Source: Aurantimonas coralicida_A
Lineage (GTDB): Bacteria; Pseudomonadota; Alphaproteobacteria; Rhizobiales; Rhizobiaceae
Direction of reading: 5' to 3'
Assembly: GCF_036016755.1 (NCBI RefSeq)
Contig: NZ_JAYXIH010000016.1
Coordinates: 1 to 64,000 of the forward strand
Length of the DNA: 64,000 nt
Made by a program: the position numbers and the translations under genes
In this document: positions 17,311 through 25,241 of the stretch, in pieces
Layout of the letters: each line of letters starts with the position of its first letter
Numbering within the stretch: the stretch's first letter is position 1
The notes under the pieces: model-generated
Told to the model about the DNA's origin: nothing
What the model saw: only the letters and a program-made list of their open reading frames with translations
Databases searched by the model: none

Positions 17311-18141
17311 ATGAAGATCATCGAGGCGAACGGCGCGCGCATCCCCGCGATCGGTTTCGGAACCTATACACTCGAAGGCGAGACTTGCGTCGATATGGTG
17401 GCGAAGGCAATCGATGCCGGCTATCGCCATCTCGACACGGCGCGCATGTACGGTAACGAGAAGGAAGTCGGCGAGGGAATTCGCCGAAGCGGCATCGATC
17501 GCGAAGAGCTGTTCGTCACAACCAAGATCTGGTGGACCGACATTGGTGAGGCCGACCTTGTGCCGACCGCGCGAAAGGCCTTCGAGGTATTGAATATCGG
17601 GGCGGTCGACCTGTTGCTGATCCATTGGCCGAACCACGAAATCGCGCTGGAAGAATCGATCGACGCGTTGAACGCGACGATCGGCGAGGAACTGACCAGA
17701 CACATCGGCGTCGCAAACTTTCCCAGTGCCATGCTCGACGAGGCAGCTGCTATGTCGGCGGCACCGCTCGTCTGCAACCAAGTCGAATATCATCCCTTTC
17801 TGAGCCAGGACGATGTTTTGACGGCGTGTCGGCGCCATGACATGGCGATGGTGGCCTATTCGCCCATCGGAAAGGGTGGCGTGCTTCTGGAGAACTCGGT
17901 CATTCGCGACGCCGCCCGGCGCCACGGCAAGACTCCCGCACAGATCGTCCTGCGGTGGGAGATTGAACAGGATGGTGTCGGGGCTATTCCGCGGACCTCC
18001 CAACCAGATCGGCTGAAGGAGAACATCGACATCTTCGATTTCGCTCTGACCGACGTCGAGCGGCAGGAGATAACGGCGCTGACACGTCGCCGGGAGAGGC
18101 TGATCGATCCCTCCTTTGCCCCGAACTGGGACCGCGCCTGA
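17311..18141 (+). CDS. Aldo/keto reductase (2,5-diketogluconate reductase-like)
   Basis: The 276-residue protein starts at ATG 17311 after GGGAAGG. It is a TIM-barrel AKR with the full catalytic set: Asp in LDTARMYGNE, Tyr in the same segment, Lys in VTTKIWW and His in LLIHWP. The NADPH-binding GAIPRTSQPDRLKEN lies near the C-terminus. It reduces small carbonyls with NADPH. The stop codon overlaps the start of the mechanosensitive channel gene by one base, implying an operon. Confidence 0.9.
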   Translation: MKIIEANGARIPAIGFGTYTLEGETCVDMVAKAIDAGYRHLDTARMYGNEKEVGEGIRRSGIDREELFVTTKIWWTDIGEADLVPTARKAFEVLNIGAVDLLLIHWPNHEIALEESIDALNATIGEELTRHIGVANFPSAMLDEAAAMSAAPLVCNQVEYHPFLSQDDVLTACRRHDMAMVAYSPIGKGGVLLENSVIRDAARRHGKTPAQIVLRWEIEQDGVGAIPRTSQPDRLKENIDIFDFALTDVERQEITALTRRRERLIDPSFAPNWDRA

Positions 18142-19472
18142 TGGACGAATGGGCGCTGCGGCGGATCGGCGCGGATGTCGTGGAGTGGAGTCGGGATCTT
18201 TTCGGCTTCTTCTACCAGCCGTCGTCACTTCTGCAGATTGCGATCGTCATTGCCTGTCTCGCCTTCGCCTGGCTGCTCGATCGCCTGTCGCGTGTGCCGA
18301 TCGAACTTCAGGTCCGCAAGATCAAAGGCGCGCCAAGGTTCCTGCGTATCGTTGCCGCCATTCGCCGGCGGATGGGCCTGGTGTTCTTCGTCCTGCTCCT
18401 GTGGGGCGCCAAGCTCGTCGATGCGGCCGCGGGCGGGCCACGCTCCCAGATCGTCGCGATCGTCTTCGACCTTGCGCTTGCCTATCTCGTCATCGCGGTC
18501 GTCTCACGAATTGTCCGCAACCGCCTACTGTCGCGCGTGATCACCTTCGTCGCCTGGGGCTTGGCGGCGCTTTCCATTCTCGATCTCATCGGCCCGGTCG
18601 CCGAAGTGCTGGACCAGACCGCCTTGACCGTCGGGCAATCGCGCATCTCGGCGCTGCTCGTCATCAAGACCATAGCGGTTCTTGCCATTACCCTCTGGCT
18701 GGCATCGACCGCGGGAAACTTTCTGGACACCCGCGTTCAGCGCAGCGAGGAGCTGACGCCCACTCTAAGGGTGCTGATCGGCAAGTTCCTGAAGATCGGC
18801 CTGATCCTTCTGGCGCTGGCAGTCGCGCTCGCCTCGGCCGGCGTCGATTTGACCGCGCTGACGATTTTCTCCGGCGCAATCGGTGTCGGTCTCGGCTTCG
18901 GTCTGCAGAAGGTGGTCTCGAACTTCATCTCGGGCATCATCATCCTGACCGACCGGTCGATCAAACCGGGCGACACGATCTCGCTCGGCGATACCTTCGG
19001 TTGGATCAGAGAACTGCGCGCGCGTTTCGTCTCCGTGGTGACCCGGGACGGACGCGAATATCTGATCCCGAACGAGGACTTCATCACCAACCAGGTGATC
19101 AACTGGTCGTTCTCCAACGATCTGGTGCGTATCGACGTCGAATTCGGCGTCTCCTATGATTCCGATCCGCACGAGGTGATACGCATTTCCAAAGAGGCGA
19201 CCGTCGCGCTCGAACGGGTCGTCAATCACAAGGGTGTCGTTTGCTGGATGACCGGCTTCGGCGACTCCTCCATCGATTTCGTCGTGCGCTTCTGGATCCG
19301 CGATCCACAGGCTGGACTCACCAACGTCAAGGGCGAAGTGTTTTTGGCGCTCTGGGATGCGTTCAAGGCAAACGGTATCGCTATCCCGTTCCCGCACCGC
19401 GAGATCATCATGCGCACGCCGGTCACCGTGGAGAAGTCCGGCGGTGCGGGCACCGGCGACGCGGAATCGTGA
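18141..19472 (+). CDS. MscS-family mechanosensitive ion channel
   Basis: The 443-residue protein has four to five N-terminal membrane spans (to about residue 205). The pore helix and beta domain follow: LTIFSGAIGVGLGFGLQKVVSNFISGIIIL, then the KPGDTISLGDTFGWIRELRARFVSVVTRDGREYLIPN segment that is diagnostic of MscS. The C-terminal alpha/beta domain is complete. It would act as an osmotic release valve in the inner membrane. Longer N-terminus than E. coli MscS (286 residues), as in many alphaproteobacterial paralogues. Confidence 0.93.
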   Translation: MDEWALRRIGADVVEWSRDLFGFFYQPSSLLQIAIVIACLAFAWLLDRLSRVPIELQVRKIKGAPRFLRIVAAIRRRMGLVFFVLLLWGAKLVDAAAGGPRSQIVAIVFDLALAYLVIAVVSRIVRNRLLSRVITFVAWGLAALSILDLIGPVAEVLDQTALTVGQSRISALLVIKTIAVLAITLWLASTAGNFLDTRVQRSEELTPTLRVLIGKFLKIGLILLALAVALASAGVDLTALTIFSGAIGVGLGFGLQKVVSNFISGIIILTDRSIKPGDTISLGDTFGWIRELRARFVSVVTRDGREYLIPNEDFITNQVINWSFSNDLVRIDVEFGVSYDSDPHEVIRISKEATVALERVVNHKGVVCWMTGFGDSSIDFVVRFWIRDPQAGLTNVKGEVFLALWDAFKANGIAIPFPHREIIMRTPVTVEKSGGAGTGDAES

Positions 19473-19559
19473 TGATTTGACTGAGGCTGGCAAGGATACA
19501 CGGGTCGTCAGCTTCTGATATGAGGGTGCCGCACTACTACCCATGCCAGGAGGCCGGCC

Positions 19560-20357
19560 CTGTTCTTCTATCTTGCCAAGCTCGGCTGGTTTCTCCTGCA
19601 GCCGCTGGTGGCCATCCTGCTCCTTGGAGCGCTCGGCTTGCTTGCCGGGCGGCTGCGCTATCGGCGGACCGCCGTGACGCTGTACTCGCTCGCGGCTGTC
19701 GCGCTGGCGGTCAGCAGCCTGACGCCGGCGGGCTTGGTGATGACGGCGTACCTGGAGAATCGTTTTCCGCGCCCGGAGCTTCCCGCCGAGGTTACCGGGA
19801 TCATCGTCCTCGGCGGAGCCTTTGATACCCGTGTGGCACGAACCCGGGGAGTGCCGGAGCTCAATGAGGCCGCCGACAGGGTGACGGCAGCGCTGGCGTT
19901 GGCGCGGCGATATCCGGACGCGAAAGTGCTGTTCAGCGGCGGCGTCGCCGCCGTGTTCGAGGACGACATCCCGGAAACGGAGGCGGCCAGCGAGCTCCTT
20001 CTTTCGCTCGGCCTCGCGTCGGAGCGGCTGGTGCTCGACAGTCGGGCGCGCGATACGTTTGAAAACGCGCTCTACGCCAGACAACTCGCACAGCCGAAGC
20101 CGGGCGAGACCTGGCTGCTGGTGACGTCAGCCTACCATATGCCGCGTGCCGTCGGAACGTTCCGGGTCGCGCAGTTCCCGGTGCTGCCCTATCCGGTGGA
20201 CTATCGTACGCCGTCGGGCACCGCGCTGTGGCGCCCGTCGAGCGCCACGACCCGAAATCTGGAGAAGGTGCATTTCGCGATACGCGAGTATCTTGGGCTC
20301 CTGGCTTATCGCTTGGCGGGGCGCACCGATGCGCTCATACCTGGCCCCAGAACCTAA
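19560..20357 (+). CDS. YdcF-family (DUF218) membrane protein, probable CTG start
   Basis: With CTG 19560 as start the protein has 265 residues and begins MFFYLAKLGWFLLQP, the standard N-terminus of this family. A perfect AGGAGG (19548-19553) lies 6 nt upstream. The next in-frame candidate, GTG 19608, would delete half of the first membrane helix and has no ribosome site. Two membrane helices are followed by the DUF218 domain: GIIVLGGAFD, LFSGGVA, DSRARDTFENA and LVTSAYHMPRA. Relatives such as ElyC and SanA affect envelope integrity. Exact function unknown. Confidence 0.85.
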   Translation: MFFYLAKLGWFLLQPLVAILLLGALGLLAGRLRYRRTAVTLYSLAAVALAVSSLTPAGLVMTAYLENRFPRPELPAEVTGIIVLGGAFDTRVARTRGVPELNEAADRVTAALALARRYPDAKVLFSGGVAAVFEDDIPETEAASELLLSLGLASERLVLDSRARDTFENALYARQLAQPKPGETWLLVTSAYHMPRAVGTFRVAQFPVLPYPVDYRTPSGTALWRPSSATTRNLEKVHFAIREYLGLLAYRLAGRTDALIPGPRT

Positions 20358-20393
20358 GCCTTGGGCCCACGATCACGCGAATTATTCAGCCGA

Positions 20394-20690
20394 TCAATTC
20401 TCGGTCGAGCGGGGTGCGGCCAGACGATAAACGCCCCGAAAATCATGCGGGTCGACGGTCTTGCCCTTGCGGCGGATATCAAGCCGGCCCGCATCGGCCA
20501 ACCTGACAGCCTCGGCCCGGATCGGCTTCATCAGGCGTCGCCAGTTTTTCTCGTCGGACCCGGCGAGGGCCCGCGCCACCTCGGAGGGGCAGACCGTCTT
20601 GCCATCTTCGCGCGCCGCGACCGCCGTTTCGATCGCCTCGGTGATGGTGAGTTGGTCGGGTTGCGGAAACTGTTTCGGATCGTCGGTCAA
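20394..20690 (-). CDS. DUF3253 family protein, TTG start overlapping upstream gene
   Basis: The 98-residue reading frame begins at TTG 20690, whose TTGA shares bases with the stop codon of the DUF599 gene. The body (ITEAIETAVAAREDGKTVCPSEVARAL, then WRRLMKPIRAEAVRLADAGRL, ending in the RKGKTVDPHDFRGVYRL segment) matches DUF3253, a small winged-helix-like fold of unknown function. No ATG exists in a suitable place. The pair is likely translationally coupled. Confidence 0.8.
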   Translation of the reverse strand: MTDDPKQFPQPDQLTITEAIETAVAAREDGKTVCPSEVARALAGSDEKNWRRLMKPIRAEAVRLADAGRLDIRRKGKTVDPHDFRGVYRLAAPRSTEN

Positions 20691-21370
20691 TTGATGAACG
20701 CCTTTCGGGCCGGGGAATAGAACTGGCGGTTGGCCAAGATCATGAGGACCAGGAAGGTCGTGAGAAACAGCGCATATGGGCCGAGAAACCAGCCGAGATA
20801 GGCCAGTGCGAAGAAGATCGCCCGCAGCCCGGAATTGAAATTCAGGCCGGCTTGCTGGTTGAGCCGCGCCGCACGCACGACGGCTCGTTCGGCTTCGGCG
20901 GGGTTCGCCTCTGCATCGGCATGCATCGGAATCGCGCCGATCAGGATCGAGCAATAATTGAACAGGCGATACGCCCAGCCGAACTTGAAGAACGCGTAGG
21001 CGAAGATCATCACCAGCCCAAGCAGCTTGAACTCGACCAACGCCCGGTCTAGCCGACCGTAGAATGGCAGATCCGACGCGATGACCGCGATACGCTCGGC
21101 CGAACCCAGCATGGCGAAGGTCCCGCCGATGGCAAAGATGCAGGCCGAAGCGAAAAATGCCGTACCCTGCTGCAGTCCAGCCATGATCGCGGTGTCGATC
21201 ATACGCAGATCGCGCAGGAACATGACCCGCATCCAGCGTTCCCGCTGCTGGTTGATGGCGCTCGACAGGCCTCGCTCCGCGAACGGTCCTCGTTCCGTGA
21301 ACCAGCTATAGCCGACCCACACGACGAGGAAAATCACCAGTGCTGCCAGATCGATTGTGTCGATGAGCAT
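20687..21370 (-). CDS. DUF599 family membrane protein
   Basis: The protein has 227 residues from ATG 21370 (235 from the alternative ATG 21394); GAGAAGAGG upstream favours the shorter form. About five membrane spans are visible: residues 3-22, a segment after RMIDTAIMAGLQQGT, and three later. Conserved features of the family include QRERWMRVMFLRDLRMIDTAIMAGL near residue 40 and AGLNFNSGLRAIFFALAYLGWFLGP near the C-terminus. Function unknown. The DUF3253 gene follows with a 4-nt overlap. Confidence 0.85.
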   Translation of the reverse strand: MLIDTIDLAALVIFLVVWVGYSWFTERGPFAERGLSSAINQQRERWMRVMFLRDLRMIDTAIMAGLQQGTAFFASACIFAIGGTFAMLGSAERIAVIASDLPFYGRLDRALVEFKLLGLVMIFAYAFFKFGWAYRLFNYCSILIGAIPMHADAEANPAEAERAVVRAARLNQQAGLNFNSGLRAIFFALAYLGWFLGPYALFLTTFLVLMILANRQFYSPARKAFIN

Positions 21371-21509
21371 CGGCCATGCCTCTTCTCGTTCCATTTATGC
21401 CCACTCCCACCCAGTCGTAGGCCGCTCGTGCCGAGTCACAACAGTGACAGGCACCCGGGCAAGCGTTCCGTCAAGGTCGGGACAAGGCTGATGAGTGTAA
21501 ATTCACCAT

Positions 21510-21523
21510 CCGAAAATTTTCGG
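21510..21523. promoter_or_regulatory. 14-bp perfect palindrome upstream of a CtrA box
   Basis: CCGAAAATTTTCGG reads the same on both strands. It lies 25 bp before the CtrA box in the 262-bp gap between the DUF599 start and the small peptide gene, where a dimeric regulator could act on either gene. No known regulator motif was assigned. Confidence 0.35.
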
Positions 21524-21548
21524 GGACAGCATCTTGTGAAGGCGGGGG

Positions 21549-21564
21549 TTAACCGATATTTAAC
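21549..21564 (+). promoter_or_regulatory. Consensus CtrA-binding box
   Basis: TTAA-CCGATAT-TTAAC is an exact match to the TTAA-N7-TTAAC consensus of the alphaproteobacterial cell-cycle regulator CtrA. It lies 69 bp before the small peptide ORF and about 180 bp before the DUF599 gene on the other strand. TTAA is rare in this GC-rich sequence, which makes a chance pair less likely. Confidence 0.6.
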
Positions 21565-21632
21565 CAATGCGGATCGCCGGACGGGGGGTCGTAAGCGGTT
21601 CGCCAGCTTCATGAATTAGGATTGTGTTTCAA

Positions 21633-21758
21633 ATGGATGACAGCGTGCGCAAGTCGTGCTGGGGCGTAACCGTCTGGACGGTTTCGATCTTCTCGGCATT
21701 ACTGCTTCTCGGTTTCCTCTTCAGCGTGCCCGAGACGATCGCGATCGCGGCCAACTGA
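21633..21758 (+). CDS. Small single-pass membrane peptide, 41 residues
   Basis: The frame encodes a short charged N-terminus (MDDSVRKS), one hydrophobic stretch (about residues 9-32, rich in V, L, F) and PETIAIAAN. It is flanked by a CtrA box upstream and a strong Rho-independent terminator 54 nt downstream, which together define a short transcription unit. The ribosome site is weak (AGGA, 11 nt upstream). Not recognised as a known family. An sRNA in place of a peptide remains possible. Confidence 0.5.
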   Translation: MDDSVRKSCWGVTVWTVSIFSALLLLGFLFSVPETIAIAAN

Positions 21759-21811
21759 CGGCGCGGCCGGAGCGAACCGGCAAGACACCTCATTCGACTG
21801 TCCGACAGACG

Positions 21812-21843
21812 CGGCCCTGTGATGTCATCGCAGGGCCGTTTTG
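21812..21843 (+). terminator. Rho-independent terminator of the small peptide unit
   Basis: CGGCCCTG (21812-21819) pairs with CAGGGCCG (21831-21838), and the inner GATG-T-CATC can extend the helix. TTTTG follows the stem at once. It lies between the small peptide gene and the DUF1489 gene. Confidence 0.75.
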
Positions 21844-22013
21844 TTCGTTTCGGTATTGAGAAGGTGCTGCGATGGAGACCGTCTGTTGCCGCCTGTTTTC
21901 GGGCGAGGCAGCTTCTCGTTCGCGCCTCGGCCGGCAAACCTCGTCCACACCGAAGGCGATTTACCGTTCTCCAGCCTTGACGCAAGACGGGGATTGCCTC
22001 GACAAGCGTCGGT

Positions 22014-22451
22014 ATGGCTCTGCATTTGATCAAACTGTGCGTCGGCGTCGAAAGCATCGACGAACTGGAAACGCATGTGGAAAATCGCGTCGCCAGGGCG
22101 CGCCGCGGCGGCCTGTCAACCGAGTATACGCACACCACCCGCATGACCCCGACGCGAGTCGACGACATCATCGATGGCGGCTCGCTCTATTGGGTGATCA
22201 AGGGCCAGGTCCAGGTACGCCAGCCAATTATGGCCATCCGGCCGTTTACCGACGGGGAGGGAATCAAGCGGTGCCACATTGTGCTGCAACCGGTTCTCGT
22301 GCGTACCGTCTGGCAGCCCCGACGCGCTTTTCAGGGATGGCGTTATTTCAAGGCCGAAGACGCGCCGGCCGACATTCCCGATTCCGGATCGGGAGAGGAG
22401 CAGTTTCCGCCGGATCTTCGCCGGGAACTGATGGAACTGGGACTTCTGTAA
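22014..22451 (+). CDS. DUF1489 family protein
   Basis: This 145-residue soluble protein starts MALHLIKLCVGVESIDEL and contains the family core THTTRMTPTRVDDIIDGGSLYWVIKGQVQVRQPI and RCHIVLQPVLVRTVWQPRRAFQGWRYF. The family is almost confined to Alphaproteobacteria and supports the taxonomic assignment. Function unknown. It is monocistronic by spacing: 37 nt to the convergent hypothetical gene. Confidence 0.9.
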   Translation: MALHLIKLCVGVESIDELETHVENRVARARRGGLSTEYTHTTRMTPTRVDDIIDGGSLYWVIKGQVQVRQPIMAIRPFTDGEGIKRCHIVLQPVLVRTVWQPRRAFQGWRYFKAEDAPADIPDSGSGEEQFPPDLRRELMELGLL

Positions 22452-22488
22452 TTTTCGCTGGCCGCCCATCGCTGCGAGCGGCGTGCGA

Positions 22489-22758
22489 TCAGCGGAAGCG
22501 AAGCCTGACCGCCGGCGCTCCGCAAGGGCCCGCTGTCTTGATCCGGCTGTAACAGACCGGCTGCGACGCCCGCCAGGCCCGGGCGCCGTGCGACAGTAGC
22601 AGGCCGACGAGATCCTTTGCCTTCAGGCGGGAGCGCCCTTCGCGGACGTCGGAAAGACGCATCGCCGCCTGCTGCAATGGATGCAACCCTGCCGAGGAAG
22701 AGCGGCCCGGCTGATGTTCTGACGGGACTAGCCCGAGTCTGCTTAGCTCGATCGACAT
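22489..22758 (-). CDS. Hypothetical 89-residue basic protein
   Basis: The frame starts at ATG 22758 with AAGGG 7 nt upstream. The product is basic, with no membrane span, and contains two Cys near the C-terminus (VCYS and GPCGAP) about 15 residues apart. No family recognised. It lies between convergent DUF1489 and the D,D-carboxypeptidase gene on the same strand. Codon use is GC-rich like its neighbours, but coding status is only probable. Confidence 0.45.
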   Translation of the reverse strand: MSIELSRLGLVPSEHQPGRSSSAGLHPLQQAAMRLSDVREGRSRLKAKDLVGLLLSHGARAWRASQPVCYSRIKTAGPCGAPAVRLRFR

Positions 22759-22834
22759 GACGGAACCCTTTTATACACAACACAGGGAAATCGTGGGACT
22801 GCGGCCGGTGGCGGTGCCCGCCATCCCGCGCGAG

Positions 22835-24316
22835 TCAGTTCGCGACCGCGTAGCAATTATAGGCGTTGCGCTTGAGCGCCTCGCAGGCGCTCCGGGCCTG
22901 ATCCTTGGTGGCAAAACCCGCAAAGCGCGCGCGATGGAGCGTCTGGGAACCGCTTTTGACAGTCTCGGTGAATGGCACCGCCGATGATAGCGGCCCGCCC
23001 ACCTTGTTCTTGGCTTCGCCGAGCATCGCCATAGCCTGGTCGGCACCGGGGGTCGCGGCGATCTGCACCACCCAGGGCGAGGCTGGCGTCGATGCGGGCG
23101 CGGCGCTCGCCGTGACCGAACCGGTCGTCCTCGGGTCGAGGTCCTTGCCACCGGGAATCGCTGACGGCGGAAGCGGAATACCGAAAGCTGCCGGAATGCT
23201 GCGACTGGATTCGGGGAACGGAGTCCGCCTCACCGGACGCTCCTGGACGAGGGCGGCCCGCAGAGCGTCTCGGCCGAGGAGAGGGCGGCTCCGCGGTTCC
23301 GGCAGGCGGGCGATTGCGGCCGCCGGCTCCGAACCGTAGGCAAGCGCGATACGCTCATCGATCGACGCCGGAATGACTGGCCGGGAATCGGGAACGGGAC
23401 CGCGCTTGGGCAATTCGGCCACGACGACGTTTCCGATCGCGCGCGAGGCGACCAGCGGGCCGGTGTCGCGCGTGCTGGCCTTGGGGAAATAGCGATTCAG
23501 GAGTTCGACCATGTGGTCGTCGCGCGATCGCCCTGAACGCCCTCCCATCACGACGGCGACGAGGCTCTTGCCGTCACGCGCCACCGAACTGACGAGGTTG
23601 AAACCGGAGGCGTTGATATAGCCGGTCTTGATGCCGTCAGTTCCCTGGAAGCGTCCCAGGACGCGATTGTGGTTGCCCAACCGGCGTCCGCGAAAACTGT
23701 AGGAGCGCGTGCTGAAATATTTGTAATATTCCGGAAAATGCTCCCTGAGCGCGATGCCGAGCGTCGCCATATCGCGGGCCGTGGTTCGCTGCGCGTTGTC
23801 CGGCAGGCCGTTGGCATTGCGAAAGGTCGTCGCACGCATGCCGATCCTGCGCGCCTTCGCCGTCATCTGCTCCGCGAAGGTCGATTCCGAACCGGCAAGG
23901 AATTCCGCCAGGACCACGGCGGCGTCGTTGGCGGACTTGGTGACGAGCGCGTAGATACCTTCCTCGACCGTCAGCGTGGACCCGGTTTTCAACCCCAGCT
24001 TCGAGGGCGGTCGGCCGGCCGCATAGGCCGAGACGGGCATCTGGCTCCCAAGCGAAGCCCGCCTGTTCTTCAAGGCATCGAAGGTCATGTACAGGGTCAT
24101 CATCTTGGTCAGCGACGCGGGATAACGCGGCGCGTCGGCATTCTCCGAATACAGCACCTGACCATTGTTGGCGTCGATGACAAAGCCGGCATATTTCGGA
24201 TTGGCGTCGGCACCGGCGGCATGGGTCAGCGAAAGACCCGCCCCCATGGCGGCGAGCACGAACATCCTGGTCAGTTTTCTGGCGGCGGTCTTGAGTCCGT
24301 CGAATTGGTTACGCAC
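22835..24316 (-). CDS. dacF: D-alanyl-D-alanine carboxypeptidase (S11) with SPOR domain
   Basis: The 493-residue protein has an N-terminal signal peptide (to about residue 38) and a penicillin-binding S11 domain. It carries the three active-site motifs: Ser68-Leu-Thr-Lys71, SAN (in TKSANDAAVVLAE) and KTG (DGIKTGYINASG). A Pro-rich linker follows (about 295-410), then a C-terminal SPOR domain (about 415-490, WVVQIAATPGADQAMAML), which would target septal denuded glycan. It trims pentapeptide stems in the periplasm. The gene symbol is by type rather than certain orthology. It is divergent from the phasin gene. Confidence 0.9.
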   Translation of the reverse strand: MRNQFDGLKTAARKLTRMFVLAAMGAGLSLTHAAGADANPKYAGFVIDANNGQVLYSENADAPRYPASLTKMMTLYMTFDALKNRRASLGSQMPVSAYAAGRPPSKLGLKTGSTLTVEEGIYALVTKSANDAAVVLAEFLAGSESTFAEQMTAKARRIGMRATTFRNANGLPDNAQRTTARDMATLGIALREHFPEYYKYFSTRSYSFRGRRLGNHNRVLGRFQGTDGIKTGYINASGFNLVSSVARDGKSLVAVVMGGRSGRSRDDHMVELLNRYFPKASTRDTGPLVASRAIGNVVVAELPKRGPVPDSRPVIPASIDERIALAYGSEPAAAIARLPEPRSRPLLGRDALRAALVQERPVRRTPFPESSRSIPAAFGIPLPPSAIPGGKDLDPRTTGSVTASAAPASTPASPWVVQIAATPGADQAMAMLGEAKNKVGGPLSSAVPFTETVKSGSQTLHRARFAGFATKDQARSACEALKRNAYNCYAVAN

Positions 24317-24481
24317 GCGGCAACTCTCTCACTCGGGCAACACGTGACGGCGTGGGGCAGCGGAAAGGAACAGGCCCTGAAGGCTGGTCGCCATTCCACC
24401 CACACAACGTCGGCTTATTGTCCACGAGCGTAATCCGGCCGACTTACCAATCGGTTTATGGTTGTCGAATTGTTCGATCGC

Positions 24482-24490
24482 TGCATCGCA
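24482..24490. promoter_or_regulatory. Possible PhaR box, upstream copy
   Basis: CTGC-ATC-GCAA (24481-24491) is one base off the CTGC-N3-GCAG motif described for PhaR, the PHB-responsive repressor of phasin genes in Paracoccus. A second TGCATCGCA lies 87 bp further on, inside the phasin promoter. Symmetric TGC-N3-GCA is preserved in both copies. Confidence 0.4.
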
Positions 24491-24555
24491 ATCGACCGAT
24501 TCGAGAGACTGCACTACCCGATAGTGCGAAGCGAATTTCGCACTGCAGCGTACTC

Positions 24556-24584
24556 TTGATTTTTATTGTGCATCGCAATATATT
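24556..24584 (+). promoter_or_regulatory. Phasin gene promoter with embedded TGCATCGCA
   Basis: TTGATT (24556-24561) and TATATT (24579-24584) are near-consensus sigma70 boxes with an ideal 17-nt spacer. TGCATCGCA (24569-24577) fills the spacer just before the -10 box, so a bound repressor would block RNA polymerase. The inferred leader is about 70 nt. Confidence 0.6.
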
Positions 24585-24658
24585 GTGACTGCCATCGGGC
24601 GCGGATCGCGATCATGCGCAACTGCCCCGCCGAACCACCAATCTCAGGGATTCGCACG

Positions 24659-25045
24659 ATGAACGTTTACGAAGACGCCAGCAAAATCACTCAGGAAGCC
24701 ATGGACAACGCGGTCAAGTCGGCGTCCGTCGTGACGAAGGGTTTCCAGCAGATCGCGGCGGAAACGTCGGATTTCACCAAGCGCGCCTACGAACAACAGG
24801 CGGAGATGCTGGAGAAGCTGTTCAAGACCAAGACCCTGGACAAGGGCATCGAGCTGCAGACCGATTACGCCAAGACCGCCTATCAGAGCTGGGTCTCCCA
24901 AGCGACGCGGATGGGCGAGATCTATGCCGACCTTGCCAAGCAGGCCTACAAGCCTTTCGAGCAGACGGCGCTGACCGCCGCGGATACGGGCAGCCGCACC
25001 GCCAAGCAGGCGGCTCAGTCGGTAGAAAAGAAGGCCGCCGCCTGA
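24659..25045 (+). CDS. Phasin family protein
   Basis: The 128-residue, almost fully helical protein (MNVYEDASKITQEAMDNAVKSASVVTKGFQQI) has no cysteine and ends in an Ala/Lys-rich tail. Length, helix pattern and WVSQATRMGEIYADLAKQAYKP match the phasin family that coats polyhydroxyalkanoate granules. Start ATG 24659 follows AGGGA by 9 nt. The unit has its own promoter and terminator. No PHA synthase is in the window. Confidence 0.88.
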   Translation: MNVYEDASKITQEAMDNAVKSASVVTKGFQQIAAETSDFTKRAYEQQAEMLEKLFKTKTLDKGIELQTDYAKTAYQSWVSQATRMGEIYADLAKQAYKPFEQTALTAADTGSRTAKQAAQSVEKKAAA

Positions 25046-25099
25046 TTTCCGGCATGTGAGCCGCCCGCAAGGACGGCTCCAGCCCCACGCAATATGTCG

Positions 25100-25130
25100 A
25101 AAAGGCTTGGCGGCTTGCCGGGCCTTTTTT
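25100..25130 (+). terminator. Rho-independent terminator after the phasin gene
   Basis: AAAAGGC (25100-25106) pairs with GCCTTTT (25122-25128), with an inner GC-rich GGCGGCTTGCC segment, and ends in a run of six T. Confidence 0.8.
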
Positions 25131-25241
25131 GCGTTATCCTGGTCGGGCCGATCGTCGGCGGTCGACATGAACTCGCAATGATGCTTTGCCGCGAACGCGA
25201 GCCGTCTTAAAATCCCGGCTTCGGCACATACATACGATGCG

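Larger units (their letters stand above)
24317..24658. other. 342-bp divergent intergenic region, dacF / phasin
   Basis: It holds the phasin promoter, two copies of TGCATCGCAAT (24482-24492 and 24569-24579), and an 8-bp perfect inverted repeat, AGTGCGAA / TTCGCACT (24523-24530 and 24537-24544). A 33-codon frame at 24458-24559 has no supporting features. The AT content is higher than in the flanking genes. Confidence 0.6.

Noticed and set aside
24458..24559. 33-codon ORF upstream of the phasin gene
   Set aside because: No ribosome site, overlaps repeats and the -35 box; likely chance.
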